Source: JADCRZ01 sp037718865 (GTDB lineage: Bacteria > Bacteroidota > Bacteroidia > Chitinophagales > Chitinophagaceae). Taken from it: 64,000 nt of DNA. Made by a program: the position numbers and the translations under genes. This document shows, one piece after another, positions 8,471-18,617 of the stretch. Numbering within the stretch: the first letter of the stretch is position 1; each line of letters starts with the position of its first letter. The notes under the pieces were generated by a model. It was given only the letters and a program-made list of their open reading frames with translations, made no database searches and was not told the DNA's origin. Location of the stretch: contig JBBJMP010000003.1 in assembly GCA_037718865.1 (NCBI GenBank), positions 62,001 through 126,000 on the forward strand. Direction: 5' to 3'.

Positions 8471-8501
8471 TTTGCAGAATAAAAAAATATTGCTATTTTT
8501 A
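8471..8501 (+). promoter_or_regulatory. Promoter of the sialic acid susC operon
   Basis: TTTG at 8471-8474, a 19-base spacer, then TATTTTTA at 8494-8501. This matches the Bacteroidota TTTG-N19-TAnnTTTG consensus with only the last base of the -7 element different. The start codon of susC is at 8537. The operator at 8501-8517 covers the expected transcription start. Confidence 0.6.
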
Positions 8502-8517
8502 TTATGTCATACATAAT
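8501..8517 (+). promoter_or_regulatory. Perfect palindromic GntR operator
   Basis: ATTATGT-CAT-ACATAAT is a perfect 7-bp inverted repeat around three bases. The central GT-N3-AC is the core of FadR/FCD-subfamily operators. It overlaps the end of the -7 element, so bound repressor would block initiation. Binding by the adjacent regulator is inferred from position. Confidence 0.7.
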
Positions 8518-8536
8518 ACTTCACTAAAATGCTTTT

Positions 8537-11500
8537 ATGAAATCTGCTTGCAAGAAAATAGGACTGTTTTTAGTCTGCTTATTCCTGACAGCCCTTACCT
8601 GGGCGCAAACTAAAAGAATCAGTGGTAAAGTCCTTTCGGAAGAGGACAATAAACCTTTGGTTGGCGTAAGTGTTTCCGTCAAGGGCAAATCTGCCGGAAC
8701 ACAAACAGATGCTAGTGGCGAATTTTCTATTGATGCAACCAACGGCAATATCCTGGTGGTAACCTACACCGGTTACATACCACAGGAAGTAAAAGTGGAT
8801 AACTCCACCAATCTTTCATTAACAATGAAGGCCGATGCTTCCAAGTTAGGTGAAGTGGTGGTGGTGGGATATGGCACACAAAGAAGAAAAGAGTTTGCGG
8901 GTTCTTCAACAACTGTCAACCCATTAACTACGAAGTTTACGCCAAGCTCCAACGTGGGTACGGCCTTGCAGGGCACTGTGCCTGGCCTAACGGTACAGCA
9001 AACAACCGGCGCTCCCGGCAGCACGCCCAATATTGTTTTTCGTGGTGGTACGGACTTCGATGGTTCCGGGTCGCCATTGATAGTTTTGGATGGTGTTGTT
9101 GTTCCTTCTCTTTATGGCATTGTTATGAATGATGTAGAGTCTGTGGATGTTTTGAAAGATGCCGCCTCCACTGCTATCTATGGCGCAAGAGCGGCAAATG
9201 GTGTTGTTATCGTAACCACCAAAAAAGGAAAAAAAGGTAAAACACAGGTACAATACACCATACGAAGAACAAGCAATTATGTAAGAAGTATTGGTGATGA
9301 ATATTTGAGTGCTGCTGATTATATCCGCATGAATCGCTTAGGCATTAGAGCAAGATACTTAGCTGATTCATTGGATGGCAATACAGCAAATGTGAATGCA
9401 GACAAGGGACAGTTGACTGGTAACTGGGGCTGGGCTTTCGGGTCAAACTTCGGTAACCCTGCAGCAGGCCTATATACCACACAAAGAGTAAGCAATGCCA
9501 ACCGGCAATACGTAGGAAATTCAGCGTTTAAATTATTGGTTGACGCGAATCCTTTCTCTCCATCGCAAACGGACAGCATCTTGTATAAAGAAATTGATGC
9601 AAAGACAAGAGAGGACATGATCATGCGGGCCACATCAACTGTTGAACACGGCCTAAATTTCTCTGGAGCAAATGACCAGGGGGCCTTTGCACTTGGCTTG
9701 AACGCGTTAAGAGATGACGGAACGATTATCGGTTCGCAATTAAAAAGATTATCCATGAATTTTAATGGCGGGCTGAACGTTGGCAAAAATTTAAAACTGA
9801 ACTTAAATACATCTGCTTACACAATAAATGCAACGGCTCCTTACAACGACCCGGGCACAGTTGGTCTTGGCGTGTCGGCTCTCACAGCCAGTACCGGAGG
9901 TTTACTGCAACGCTTTATCGGTGTAGCGCCAACGGTAAGATATACCAACGATACATCAGGAGCTACCCTTCCGGGACCGAATGATGTTACTTTGGGTAAT
10001 CCCAACTATTGGAGCCAACTGTTTGTCAATAACAATAATGAACAACGTTTCTCGGGAAACCTGAATGCGGAATATACAATTCTACCTTTTCTAAAATTTA
10101 TTGCCAGTGGTTCCGGGTTCTTGCGCTATGGCAATGCAAATAATTTCACCAAATCATTTATTGCTGGCAATGGGGGCTCGTTAAATACTAATCGCCCTTC
10201 CTCTTTCAGTAACTATCGTGATATTCAATACACTTACAATGGATTTTTGCAGTTCAGCAAAGAATTCAATGCGCACCGTGTTACGGTAATGGCAGGTGGT
10301 GAGTTAACTGATTATAAACGCTATGTTTTCTCCGGTAGCGCACAGGGTGCCCCCACAGATTTAATTCCATGGTTAACGGCAGACCCGTCACCAACCGTTA
10401 TCAATGGTTCGCTGGCGTATTCAGGTGGTGCTTCATCCAATTTTCAATATTGGGAAAAAATAGCTTCAGCGATTAGTAGGGTAAATTATGCCTATAAAGA
10501 CAAATATTTTTTGACAGGTGTATTGCGTCTGGATGGTTCGAGCCGTTTGAACAAAAACAATTTTTATGGAGTATTCCCAGGCATTTCTGCAGGATGGAAC
10601 TTACAAAGTGAAGATTTCTACAAAAAAAGTAATCTTAGTAATTATATCAGCACCATTAAGCCCCGTATCAGCTATGGTGTAAATGGAAACCTGCAAAGTT
10701 TTGGAAATAGCTATTTCCCTACAGCACAGGTTTATTCATCGGCAGGTATCTACAATGGTTTAGGTGGCACCTATGCACCGTCGTATATCAATCCTGATTT
10801 ACGTTGGGAGAGAACCAACTCTTTAAACTTCGGTGCAGACCTTGGCTTTTTAAACAATCGTATCAACGTCGTTGCCGATTACTTTATCAGAAATGTATTT
10901 GACAAACTAGCCAGTTTGAACATTTCTGCGCAAACAGGATTTACCGGTTATACCACCAATGTATCGCAATTGCAAAACAGGGGTTTTGAGTTATCAGCCA
11001 ATGCTAAAATTATAAGGCCTCGCAGTGTTAATAGTTTCAGCCTTGATGCAGGTGTTTCTTTTTACACGGTGAAGAGCTATGCCATCAAATTGCCGTTTAA
11101 TGGATTGCCTGGCAACAGGACCGGTTTCGGCGGCCTGAATCCCCTGGAGGTTTGGGACCCTGCTAACCCAGGCAAAACAAAATTTGTAAGGGCTTTAATA
11201 GAAGGCGAACGAATCGGTACCGATGAAGTATGGGCACCCAAATGGGCCGGAATTTATACGAGTGCAGCGCAGATAACAAAAGATGCCAGTGTTTACAATT
11301 CCTTTTTGCCTTATGGTAACAAGAAATTAAAACAGATGGGTGATGCGCAATGGTACCAGGTTTATCAAAATGATACCATGGATACAAGGCAGTTTGTTTT
11401 TGCAGGAAGAACAACACCGAAAGGATCGGGAAGTTTCTTCTTCAATACAGGTTTCAAAGGAATACATCTTTATACAGCTTTTGATTATGCTTATGGTTTT

Positions 11501-11923
11501 GTGATACTAAACAACGAAAAGCTAAGAGGCTTAAGCCAGGTACAGGGTTCGCAAAATGGCACAAAGGATATTTTAGATACATGGACACCCAACAATTCCA
11601 ATGCTGCCCTGCCAATGTATTACTGGGCTAACCAGGGAAGAAACTATGCAACCGATGCTTCGGGCAATAATCCTCCGGCTAACATGTGGGAAAAAGGAGA
11701 TTATATCATGCTGAGGGAAATGACATTAAGTTACGATTTCACACGGGACTTGTTAAGCAAAGCATTTAAAAATAAAGTGCAGGGAATTAGTTTATTTGTT
11801 ACTGGCTCTAACCTCGCCTACTTTACCAAATACAGCGGCACGTTTCCCGAAGTTGGTGGTTTCGATAACGGACGTTATCCTTTGCCACGACGACTAACAT
11901 TGGGAGCACAGGTAACATTATAA
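8537..11923 (+). CDS. SusC-like TonB-dependent outer-membrane transporter (sialic acid locus)
   Basis: A 1,128-residue transporter. A signal peptide (cleavage near TWAQ, residue about 23) is followed by a carboxypeptidase-D-like regulatory domain (about 28-105), the typical junction LGEVVVVGYGTQRRKE leading to the plug (IVFRGGTDF, ESVDVLKDAASTAIYGARAA), and the 22-strand barrel ending in an aromatic-poor LTLGAQVTL. It should import sialylated or sialic-acid-containing oligosaccharides with the SusD partner 35 bp downstream. The substrate is inferred from the following lyase, sialidase and epimerase genes. It is the first gene of the operon behind the GntR-controlled promoter. Confidence 0.92.
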   Translation: MKSACKKIGLFLVCLFLTALTWAQTKRISGKVLSEEDNKPLVGVSVSVKGKSAGTQTDASGEFSIDATNGNILVVTYTGYIPQEVKVDNSTNLSLTMKADASKLGEVVVVGYGTQRRKEFAGSSTTVNPLTTKFTPSSNVGTALQGTVPGLTVQQTTGAPGSTPNIVFRGGTDFDGSGSPLIVLDGVVVPSLYGIVMNDVESVDVLKDAASTAIYGARAANGVVIVTTKKGKKGKTQVQYTIRRTSNYVRSIGDEYLSAADYIRMNRLGIRARYLADSLDGNTANVNADKGQLTGNWGWAFGSNFGNPAAGLYTTQRVSNANRQYVGNSAFKLLVDANPFSPSQTDSILYKEIDAKTREDMIMRATSTVEHGLNFSGANDQGAFALGLNALRDDGTIIGSQLKRLSMNFNGGLNVGKNLKLNLNTSAYTINATAPYNDPGTVGLGVSALTASTGGLLQRFIGVAPTVRYTNDTSGATLPGPNDVTLGNPNYWSQLFVNNNNEQRFSGNLNAEYTILPFLKFIASGSGFLRYGNANNFTKSFIAGNGGSLNTNRPSSFSNYRDIQYTYNGFLQFSKEFNAHRVTVMAGGELTDYKRYVFSGSAQGAPTDLIPWLTADPSPTVINGSLAYSGGASSNFQYWEKIASAISRVNYAYKDKYFLTGVLRLDGSSRLNKNNFYGVFPGISAGWNLQSEDFYKKSNLSNYISTIKPRISYGVNGNLQSFGNSYFPTAQVYSSAGIYNGLGGTYAPSYINPDLRWERTNSLNFGADLGFLNNRINVVADYFIRNVFDKLASLNISAQTGFTGYTTNVSQLQNRGFELSANAKIIRPRSVNSFSLDAGVSFYTVKSYAIKLPFNGLPGNRTGFGGLNPLEVWDPANPGKTKFVRALIEGERIGTDEVWAPKWAGIYTSAAQITKDASVYNSFLPYGNKKLKQMGDAQWYQVYQNDTMDTRQFVFAGRTTPKGSGSFFFNTGFKGIHLYTAFDYAYGFVILNNEKLRGLSQVQGSQNGTKDILDTWTPNNSNAALPMYYWANQGRNYATDASGNNPPANMWEKGDYIMLREMTLSYDFTRDLLSKAFKNKVQGISLFVTGSNLAYFTKYSGTFPEVGGFDNGRYPLPRRLTLGAQVTL

Positions 11924-11958
11924 ACAAAAAAGAATCACTAATTACAAACTGAATACAA

Positions 11959-13488
11959 ATGAAACTTTATAAATTTTTATTTTCGGGTTTGATGAGTGTT
12001 GTTATATTGTGCTCACTTGTCTCCTGTAAAAAGCAACTCGAAGAAGTTGTTCCGCAAGACGCTATCAGTACGCAGTTGGCTTTAACAGATGTCAACGCAA
12101 CACAAACTTTATACATCGGCGCTTATGCTAGGCTTAGGGCGTTCAACAGTACTTTGTTTAATCTTGGAGAAATGCGTTCAGATATTTGGGCTGATGGCCT
12201 TTTTGTCGAATCAGCTGATGCCACTTCGCAACAGTTGTACACACATAACATCAGTGCCTTGAATGTGCCTTTTTCAAATTGGGCCGGTTTTTATAACCTG
12301 ATTTACAACATCAACAATGTCATTTATGTATTGCCACAAAGTCCTGTTACCGATCCTGATAAATCAAGATGGCTTGCAGAGATGTATGGGCTAAGAGCTT
12401 ATATCTATTACACCATGCTTAAAACATGGGGTGGTGTGCCATTGACTACGGAACCTGTTGCCACCATCAACAATGCAGCAGAAACCTACAAGGCCCGAAC
12501 CTCAGAGGCCGATGTGATGAAACAAATTAAAAGCGACATTGACAAATCGCTGCAATTGTTTGGTAGTTCCAATACAATCCCTACTGGTAACAGGGTGTTT
12601 TGGAATCGTGTAGCAACATTGACGTTGAAAGGTGATGTCTACATCTGGTCTGGTACAAACATGGGCGGGGGCACTGCCGATTTTACAACGGCAAAAGCGG
12701 CCTTGCAGGAAGTAAAGGGCCTGGAAGGAGCTACTTTAAAACTCAACGCGAATTATGCCGATATTTTTGACCCTAACAAAAAAGCAAACAATACTGAAAT
12801 CATTTTTGCCTTAAACTATGAATCGGGTCAGGCAACCCAGGGTACATTTTCCATCTTCACCATTAATGGTGTGCAGGCTTCTTCTTACTCGCTTGCGCCG
12901 GCAGCTACGCCGACTGTTGCTTCAACATATCCTTATGTCAATGGCGCTAACAGGGTGGGAATGAACCAGGCAATGTTAACAAGACTGACAAGCGGCCCTG
13001 CTGACCAACGCATCAATAATTCAATTAAGGTCATGTATTCGACAGCTTCACCCTATTCCGTGAGGGCAGTGCTTTTGAGTAAATGGTTAGGAACAATATC
13101 GGGAACATCGCAGGTTTACAACAACGATTATCCCATCTATCGTTATGCCGATGTGTTGTTGTTGTTAGCAGAAGCCAAAACAAAATTGGGTGAAGATCCA
13201 ATAGCCGAAATTACGCAGATACGGCAAAGAGCTTACAGTGCTTCTGCACCTGCATTCATTAATGGAACAATTACGGATAACATGAATGCGATACTGGAAG
13301 AGTACTTACGGGAATTTATTGGTGAAGGAAAGCGTTGGTGGGCTTTGCGCAGAGCAGGAGATAGTTATGTGTATGCCAATATTAAATCTACCTATCTCTC
13401 TCTATCAACAACCGCCAAACTGCTGTTACCTATATCTACCTCAATGATAGCGAATGACCCTTTGCTAAACCAAACAACCGGATATTAA
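11959..13488 (+). CDS. SusD/RagB-family surface glycan-binding lipoprotein
   Basis: A 509-residue lipoprotein with lipobox LCSLVSC (Cys23). The middle shows the SusD tetratricopeptide-like features (RWLAEMYGLRAYIYYTMLKTW with the downstream PLTTEPV), and the C-terminal RagB region includes YPIYRYADVLLLLAEAKT and EEYLREFIGEGKRWWALRR. It sits on the outer surface as the lid of the SusC transporter encoded just upstream. Ligand specificity cannot be read from the sequence; the context points to sialoglycans. Confidence 0.92.
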   Translation: MKLYKFLFSGLMSVVILCSLVSCKKQLEEVVPQDAISTQLALTDVNATQTLYIGAYARLRAFNSTLFNLGEMRSDIWADGLFVESADATSQQLYTHNISALNVPFSNWAGFYNLIYNINNVIYVLPQSPVTDPDKSRWLAEMYGLRAYIYYTMLKTWGGVPLTTEPVATINNAAETYKARTSEADVMKQIKSDIDKSLQLFGSSNTIPTGNRVFWNRVATLTLKGDVYIWSGTNMGGGTADFTTAKAALQEVKGLEGATLKLNANYADIFDPNKKANNTEIIFALNYESGQATQGTFSIFTINGVQASSYSLAPAATPTVASTYPYVNGANRVGMNQAMLTRLTSGPADQRINNSIKVMYSTASPYSVRAVLLSKWLGTISGTSQVYNNDYPIYRYADVLLLLAEAKTKLGEDPIAEITQIRQRAYSASAPAFINGTITDNMNAILEEYLREFIGEGKRWWALRRAGDSYVYANIKSTYLSLSTTAKLLLPISTSMIANDPLLNQTTGY

Positions 13489-13515
13489 ATCAGCTTTCTC
13501 TCATATAGCAATAAA

Positions 13516-13539
13516 ACCAGGGGTAGAAGTACCCCTGGT
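13516..13539 (+). terminator. Perfect hairpin between susD and the nan genes
   Basis: ACCAGGGGTA and TACCCCTGGT form a perfect 10-bp stem with a GAAG tetraloop. The following bases (ATTTATACC) are only weakly T-rich. In Bacteroidota such intergenic hairpins often trim or partly stop transcription so that susCD transcripts outnumber the enzymes; that role is inferred. Confidence 0.6.
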
Positions 13540-13575
13540 ATTTATACCTTTCACTTTTTAAGATTAACTGAAGCA

Positions 13576-14517
13576 ATGCAAGTAAAAAAACTACAAGGAC
13601 TGATAGCGGCTCCATTCACACCCATGCAGAAAGATGGCTCGTTGAATCTGTCCCTAATACCGAAATATTATGAAATGCTTTTGGCAAACGGCGTAACCGG
13701 TGCGTTCATTTGCGGCTCTACCGGTGAAGGCGTATCTATGTCAACCGAAGAAAAAATGGCCGTTGCCGAAGCATGGGCCTCGTGTACGAAATCCAATCCT
13801 GATTTTAAGGTGATGACTTTAGTTGGCGGCACATCTTTAACCGATTGTAAAGCATTGGCAAAACATGCAAAAGAAATCGGGTTGTATGCTGTTTCTTTCA
13901 CGGCACCTTTTTACTTTAAACCTGCCGATGTAAAACAGCTTGCTAATTGCTGCAGGGTCATTGCCGATGAAGTTCCTGACATGCCTTTTTATTACTATCA
14001 CATTCCCGTTCTAACAGGTGTTGATTTTGCTATGTACGACCTGCTACAAGCAATAGACGGCTATGTTCCGAATTTCGCAGGCGTAAAATATACCCATGAA
14101 GACTTCATGGATTTTCTTTCCTGTTTGCATTTCAAAAACGGTAAGTACGATATGCTTTGGGGAAGGGATGAAAACATGCTATCCGCTTTGGCGTTAGGTT
14201 CGCAGGGAGCAGTAGGAAGTACGTTCAATTATGCAGCACCACTCTATTACGAATTGATTGAGGCGTTCAACAAAGGTGATTTGAAAAAAGCACAACAACT
14301 ACAACAACAATCTATTGACATGATACGGTTGTTAGGCAAGTATGGTGGTATTGCAACTGGCAAAGCTTATATGCAAGTCCTCGGTGTGGATTGTGGACAG
14401 TTCCGTTTACCAGTGAAGAACATGAACGAGAAACAGATTGAAGCATTCCATAAAGATGTGGAACAACTCAATTTCAGTAGCTTTTGCTCCCGTATGCCAT
14501 CTGTTGTGCACGTTTAA
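13576..14517 (+). CDS. nanA: N-acetylneuraminate lyase
   Basis: A 313-residue class I aldolase of the DHDPS/NAL family cleaving N-acetylneuraminate to ManNAc and pyruvate in the cytoplasm. Seen: carboxylate-binding GSTGE (47-51), FYYYHIPVLTG with the catalytic tyrosine (about 140), and the Schiff-base lysine in FAGVKYT (Lys171). The YYYHIP form and the length are typical of sialic acid lyases rather than dihydrodipicolinate synthases. It lies after the susD hairpin and before the mutarotase gene, in the usual Bacteroidota order. Confidence 0.92.
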   Translation: MQVKKLQGLIAAPFTPMQKDGSLNLSLIPKYYEMLLANGVTGAFICGSTGEGVSMSTEEKMAVAEAWASCTKSNPDFKVMTLVGGTSLTDCKALAKHAKEIGLYAVSFTAPFYFKPADVKQLANCCRVIADEVPDMPFYYYHIPVLTGVDFAMYDLLQAIDGYVPNFAGVKYTHEDFMDFLSCLHFKNGKYDMLWGRDENMLSALALGSQGAVGSTFNYAAPLYYELIEAFNKGDLKKAQQLQQQSIDMIRLLGKYGGIATGKAYMQVLGVDCGQFRLPVKNMNEKQIEAFHKDVEQLNFSSFCSRMPSVVHV

Positions 14518-14523
14518 AACAAA

Positions 14524-15705
14524 ATGAATAACCGAACGATTTATCTAATCCTCTTTCTTATGTTAATTACCGCTGACGTATCGGCACAAAGGCCGAAAGT
14601 GTGCTCTGTTCAATGGCATATTGCCGGTATATTGCCTGCTGCCAAGGAACAAAAACAGTCCCTGGGTTTTGCCGGACCGATTGCCGGCATTCACCAGGAT
14701 GTTCTGATGGTTGCCGGTGGTGCAAATTTCCCCGATAGCATGCCCTGGCTAGGCGGTAAGAAAAAATATTACGATGATGTTTTTGTTTTTACGTTAAGGA
14801 AAAAGGCAAGTGTAGCGTTTTACAAATCGTGCAAACTTCCGTTCCCTATTGCATATAGTGCCAGTTGTTCTACCCCAGAGGGTATTATTAGTGTTGGCGG
14901 AGAAAACGGAAGTGGTATTGGCAATAAAGCTTTATTGCTTCAATGGAACAAGACAGCGGAAAACATTCGCATCATCAATCTTCCCGACCTTCCTTTTTTC
15001 ATCACCAATGCAGCCATAACAGCAATTGACGATAAAGTATATGTTGCCGGTGGGGAAATGAAAGACGATGTCTCCAAAAACTTTCTCGTTCTTGATTTAA
15101 AAGATACAAAGACTGGCTGGCAGCAATTGCCTTCGCTTCCCAAACCCATTTCACATGCCGTGATGGTAGCACAATCAAATGGAAAACTGCAATGTATTTA
15201 TGTATTGGGTGGACGAAAAAGTAACAGAGGCAGTACAAGTGATTTGTACGCGTCCCTCTTTCAATTCGATTTGAAGACAAATAAATGGTCGGAAAAGAAA
15301 GACCTGCCTTATGCTTTATCGGCTGGTACCGGTATTGCAGCAGGAGAGCACAGCATCCTCTTATTTGGTGGCGACAAAGGAGAAACTTTTCACAAGACGG
15401 AAGAACTCATTGCCGCCATCAACAAGGAAACAGATACGGCCAGGAAAGAGATATTGAATCAGCAAAAAATCAAATTGCAATCGTCGCATCCCGGTTTTAG
15501 CAAACAAGTGCTTTTGTACAACACGGTCAAAGACGAATGGACAGTCATTGGTTCCATTCCTTTTGATGTTCCGGTTACAACAACGGCTGTCAAGTGGAGG
15601 GATAAAGTGATGATACCGGGTGGCGAGATAAAAGCCGGTGTGCGAACACCACAAATATTAGCAGGAGAAATTTATTTCTGTGAAGCCAATCGCTCAAAAA
15701 AATAA
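14524..15705 (+). CDS. Kelch-type N-acetylneuraminate mutarotase (NanM-like, cyclically permuted)
   Basis: A 393-residue protein with a signal peptide (ITADVSAQ near residue 22) and kelch propeller repeats: VLMVAGGANF, GIISVGGEN, KVYVAGGEM, IYVLGGRKS, SILLFGGDKG and KVMIPGGEI. In sialic acid loci this family speeds conversion of alpha- to beta-N-acetylneuraminate in the periplasm after sialidase action. It starts 6 bp after nanA and is followed closely by the MFS transporter. Function is from family and context; a bona fide homologue of NanM is likely. Confidence 0.85.
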   Translation: MNNRTIYLILFLMLITADVSAQRPKVCSVQWHIAGILPAAKEQKQSLGFAGPIAGIHQDVLMVAGGANFPDSMPWLGGKKKYYDDVFVFTLRKKASVAFYKSCKLPFPIAYSASCSTPEGIISVGGENGSGIGNKALLLQWNKTAENIRIINLPDLPFFITNAAITAIDDKVYVAGGEMKDDVSKNFLVLDLKDTKTGWQQLPSLPKPISHAVMVAQSNGKLQCIYVLGGRKSNRGSTSDLYASLFQFDLKTNKWSEKKDLPYALSAGTGIAAGEHSILLFGGDKGETFHKTEELIAAINKETDTARKEILNQQKIKLQSSHPGFSKQVLLYNTVKDEWTVIGSIPFDVPVTTTAVKWRDKVMIPGGEIKAGVRTPQILAGEIYFCEANRSKK

Positions 15706-15714
15706 AATTAATCA

Positions 15715-17007
15715 ATGGTTGCTACTCAATCCAAATACAACAAACATTACAAATGGATCGTGGTTGGCTTGCTTTGGGTAGTGGCCTTGTTGAACTATAT
15801 GGATAGGCAAATGCTTGCCACCATGAAGCCATCCATGCAGATAGACATTCACGAATTGCAATCAGCTACCAATTTTGGTTACCTGATGGGCATTTTTTTG
15901 TGGATATATGGTTTCATGAGTCCTGTGTCGGGCATCATCGCAGATAAGTTTAATCGTAAATGGCTCATTGTAGGAAGCTTGTTTGTATGGTCGGGCGTAA
16001 CGTGGACGATGGGTTATGCCAATACATTCAATCAGCTCTACTGGCTAAGAGCTGTCATGGGCGTTAGTGAAGCTTTGTACATTCCTGCCGGCTTATCATT
16101 AATTGCCGATTTACACTCATCCAAAACCCGTTCGCTGGCAATTGCTGTTCACATGACAGGACTTTATATGGGACAGGCATTGGGCGGCTTTGGTGCTACT
16201 ATCGCCGCAAATTTTTCATGGCAACAAACCTTTCATTCGTTCGGTATCATAGGTGTTGTTTATTCATTTGTTTTAATTCTTTTTTTAAAGGAGAGACAAT
16301 ATGCGGCCCTTGAAGATGGGGAATTAGATACCATTAAAATGAAAGACTCTTCATCCTTGTTTAAAGGATTAGGCGTTTTATTCACCAACATTTCCTTTTG
16401 GATAATACTTTTCTATTTCGCCATTCCAAGTTTACCCGGATGGGCCATCAAAAACTGGCTGCCTACACTCTTTGCCAACAACTTAAATATTGACATGGCA
16501 AAAGCAGGCCCATTGTCAACTATTACCATTGCCACATCTTCTTTTTTGGGGGTGATCTTCGGGGGGATTTTATCGGATAAATGGGTGCAAAAAAATCTTC
16601 GTGGCAGGATCTATACCAGTGCTATCGGTTTAGGCTTAACCATTCCTTCTTTGCTGTTGATTGGTTTTGGCAGTTCACTGTTTCATGTCATTGGCGCCGC
16701 CTTTTGTTTTGGGTTTGGTTATGGTATGTTCGATGCCAACAACATGCCGATTCTTTGCCAGTTTGTTTCGGTTAAAAACAGGGCGAAGGCATACGGCTTT
16801 ATGAACATGACCGGCGTTTTTGCAGGAGCATTCATTACTGATCTTTTGGGTAAATCAACGGACGCCGGTAACCTGGGAAAAAGCTTTGCCATGCTATCAG
16901 GAATTGTGTTGGTTGCGCTTATCATGCAACTTTATTTTTTACGTCCAAAGGCAAATGATTTTGTTGAAACCAACCATGAGATAAAACAAAATATTACGGT
17001 TGATTAA
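15715..17007 (+). CDS. MFS transporter, probable sialic acid importer
   Basis: A 430-residue inner-membrane carrier with about 12 hydrophobic segments. The first helix is followed by LNYMDRQML, and the loop 2-3 region carries GIIADKFNRKWL, the major-facilitator signature; the second half repeats it as GGILSDKWVQ. The context between the mutarotase and sialidase genes makes N-acetylneuraminate the likely cargo, taking the place of NanT. Substrate is inferred; other acidic sugars cannot be excluded. Confidence 0.85.
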   Translation: MVATQSKYNKHYKWIVVGLLWVVALLNYMDRQMLATMKPSMQIDIHELQSATNFGYLMGIFLWIYGFMSPVSGIIADKFNRKWLIVGSLFVWSGVTWTMGYANTFNQLYWLRAVMGVSEALYIPAGLSLIADLHSSKTRSLAIAVHMTGLYMGQALGGFGATIAANFSWQQTFHSFGIIGVVYSFVLILFLKERQYAALEDGELDTIKMKDSSSLFKGLGVLFTNISFWIILFYFAIPSLPGWAIKNWLPTLFANNLNIDMAKAGPLSTITIATSSFLGVIFGGILSDKWVQKNLRGRIYTSAIGLGLTIPSLLLIGFGSSLFHVIGAAFCFGFGYGMFDANNMPILCQFVSVKNRAKAYGFMNMTGVFAGAFITDLLGKSTDAGNLGKSFAMLSGIVLVALIMQLYFLRPKANDFVETNHEIKQNITVD

Positions 17008-17019
17008 TCTTATCGCACA

Positions 17020-18609
17020 ATGAAACAAAAAACTCATTTCAAATTTTGGTTAGTTCTCTTACTGACAACAGCATTTTCATTTACTGCTCATACCCAAACA
17101 ACCAGCGGTGTAAAAGTTTCTGTCCTATATGTGCAGGCACCTTTATTCAAAAGACTGCCATCTAACGGCGCCATGCGTGTAAGGATTTATGTGCCACCGG
17201 GTAAAGCCATAGGGTATCGCAGTATGCAACTTAATTTGAATGCAGAAGCTGTAAAGGCCATTGAAAAATTAGAAGTGCTTTATCGTGACGATAAAAGTGC
17301 TGCATTTCTACATTCTGCTTCCGTACTGGCTACCATAAAACCATCATCGAATGTAGTTGATATACCTGTCAGTGTAAACTGTCAACCCGGATTGAGTTAT
17401 ATATGGATTAGCGTGGTATTAAAAAATGATGCGGACATTGATAAAAAAATAAAATTACAAGTTACAGATCTAACAACGGCCATCGGTAAAAAACAAGCCG
17501 TTGATAAATCAATCAATTCTCTGGGCAATGCCTCCGATTATTTATACCGATTGGGCATTGCTATTCGAAAAACTAAAGACGACAGTGTTGATACTTACCG
17601 CATTCCGGGAATCGCAACAACAGATAAAGGAACCCTGATTGCTGTTTACGACATTCGCTACAACAACAGCAGGGACCTTCCTGAAAACATTGATGTGGGC
17701 ATGAGCCGCAGCATTGACGGCGGAAAAACCTGGGAGCCGATGAAAATTATTATGGACATGGGTAAGCCACACGAGAACAACGGTATCGGTGACCCTACCA
17801 TTCTTTTTGACCCTGTTACCAAAAAACTTTGGGTGGCGGCCTTGTGGAGCAAGGGCAATCATTCCATTGCCGGTTCAGAGCCGGGTTTTTCACCGGATAC
17901 GACCGGACAATTTGTACTGGCAAGCAGCGGCGATGATGGCTTAACATGGTCGCAGCCTTATAACATTACTGCGCAAGTAAAAAATCCAATCTGGCATATC
18001 TATTTTCAAGGGCCGGGCAACGGTATTGCTATGCAAAACGGTACACTGGTCTTTCCCTCGCAATATTGGGATGAAAGCCGAAAGCCAGGCATCCCCCATT
18101 CTTCCATTATTTCTAGCACTGACCATGGCAAGACATGGACGAGCGGTATTGGCGCAAAATCAAATACTACTGAAAGTCAGGTAGTAGAAACAACGCCGGG
18201 AACATTAATGTTGAACATGCGTGATAACCGTGGCAGTTACCGGAGTATCGCAACGACAACCGATTTAGGAAAAAGCTGGGTTGAGCATCACACTTCACAG
18301 GAAGCATTGATTGACCCTGTGTGTATGGCAAGCATCATCAAAGCCAACGTGAATGTAAAAGGAAAGAAGCAGGACGTACTACTCTTTAGCAATGTTGCCA
18401 ATCAAAACAGCCGGCAAAACACAACCATTAAAGCCAGCCTCAACCTGGGAGAAAGCTGGCTGCCGGGTAATCAATTATTGATAGACGCAAGAAAAACGTA
18501 TGGATATTCTGCTCTCACAAAAATTGATGAGAATACAATTGGATTGTTTTACGAAGGTGTGCAGGATCTATACTTTGTTAGAATACCTGTGAAAGAAATA
18601 ATCAAATAA
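17020..18609 (+). CDS. nanH: Secreted GH33 exo-sialidase
   Basis: A 529-residue sialidase with a signal peptide (about 1-25, ending TAHTQ). An N-terminal carbohydrate-binding-like domain (about 30-155) precedes the six-bladed catalytic domain. The arginine-triad motif YRIPGIATT is at about 193. Five Asp boxes are visible: SIDGGKTW, SGDDGLTW, STDHGKTW, TTDLGKSW and SLNLGESW. The nucleophile tyrosine is probably in KTYGYSALTKI near the end. It releases terminal sialic acid in the periplasm or at the surface, feeding the adjacent transporter and lyase. Confidence 0.93.
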   Translation: MKQKTHFKFWLVLLLTTAFSFTAHTQTTSGVKVSVLYVQAPLFKRLPSNGAMRVRIYVPPGKAIGYRSMQLNLNAEAVKAIEKLEVLYRDDKSAAFLHSASVLATIKPSSNVVDIPVSVNCQPGLSYIWISVVLKNDADIDKKIKLQVTDLTTAIGKKQAVDKSINSLGNASDYLYRLGIAIRKTKDDSVDTYRIPGIATTDKGTLIAVYDIRYNNSRDLPENIDVGMSRSIDGGKTWEPMKIIMDMGKPHENNGIGDPTILFDPVTKKLWVAALWSKGNHSIAGSEPGFSPDTTGQFVLASSGDDGLTWSQPYNITAQVKNPIWHIYFQGPGNGIAMQNGTLVFPSQYWDESRKPGIPHSSIISSTDHGKTWTSGIGAKSNTTESQVVETTPGTLMLNMRDNRGSYRSIATTTDLGKSWVEHHTSQEALIDPVCMASIIKANVNVKGKKQDVLLFSNVANQNSRQNTTIKASLNLGESWLPGNQLLIDARKTYGYSALTKIDENTIGLFYEGVQDLYFVRIPVKEIIK

Positions 18610-18617
18610 ATTTTACA

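Noticed and set aside
9319..9786. Minus-strand open frame of 155 codons inside susC
   Set aside because: Shadow of a strongly conserved SusC coding region.
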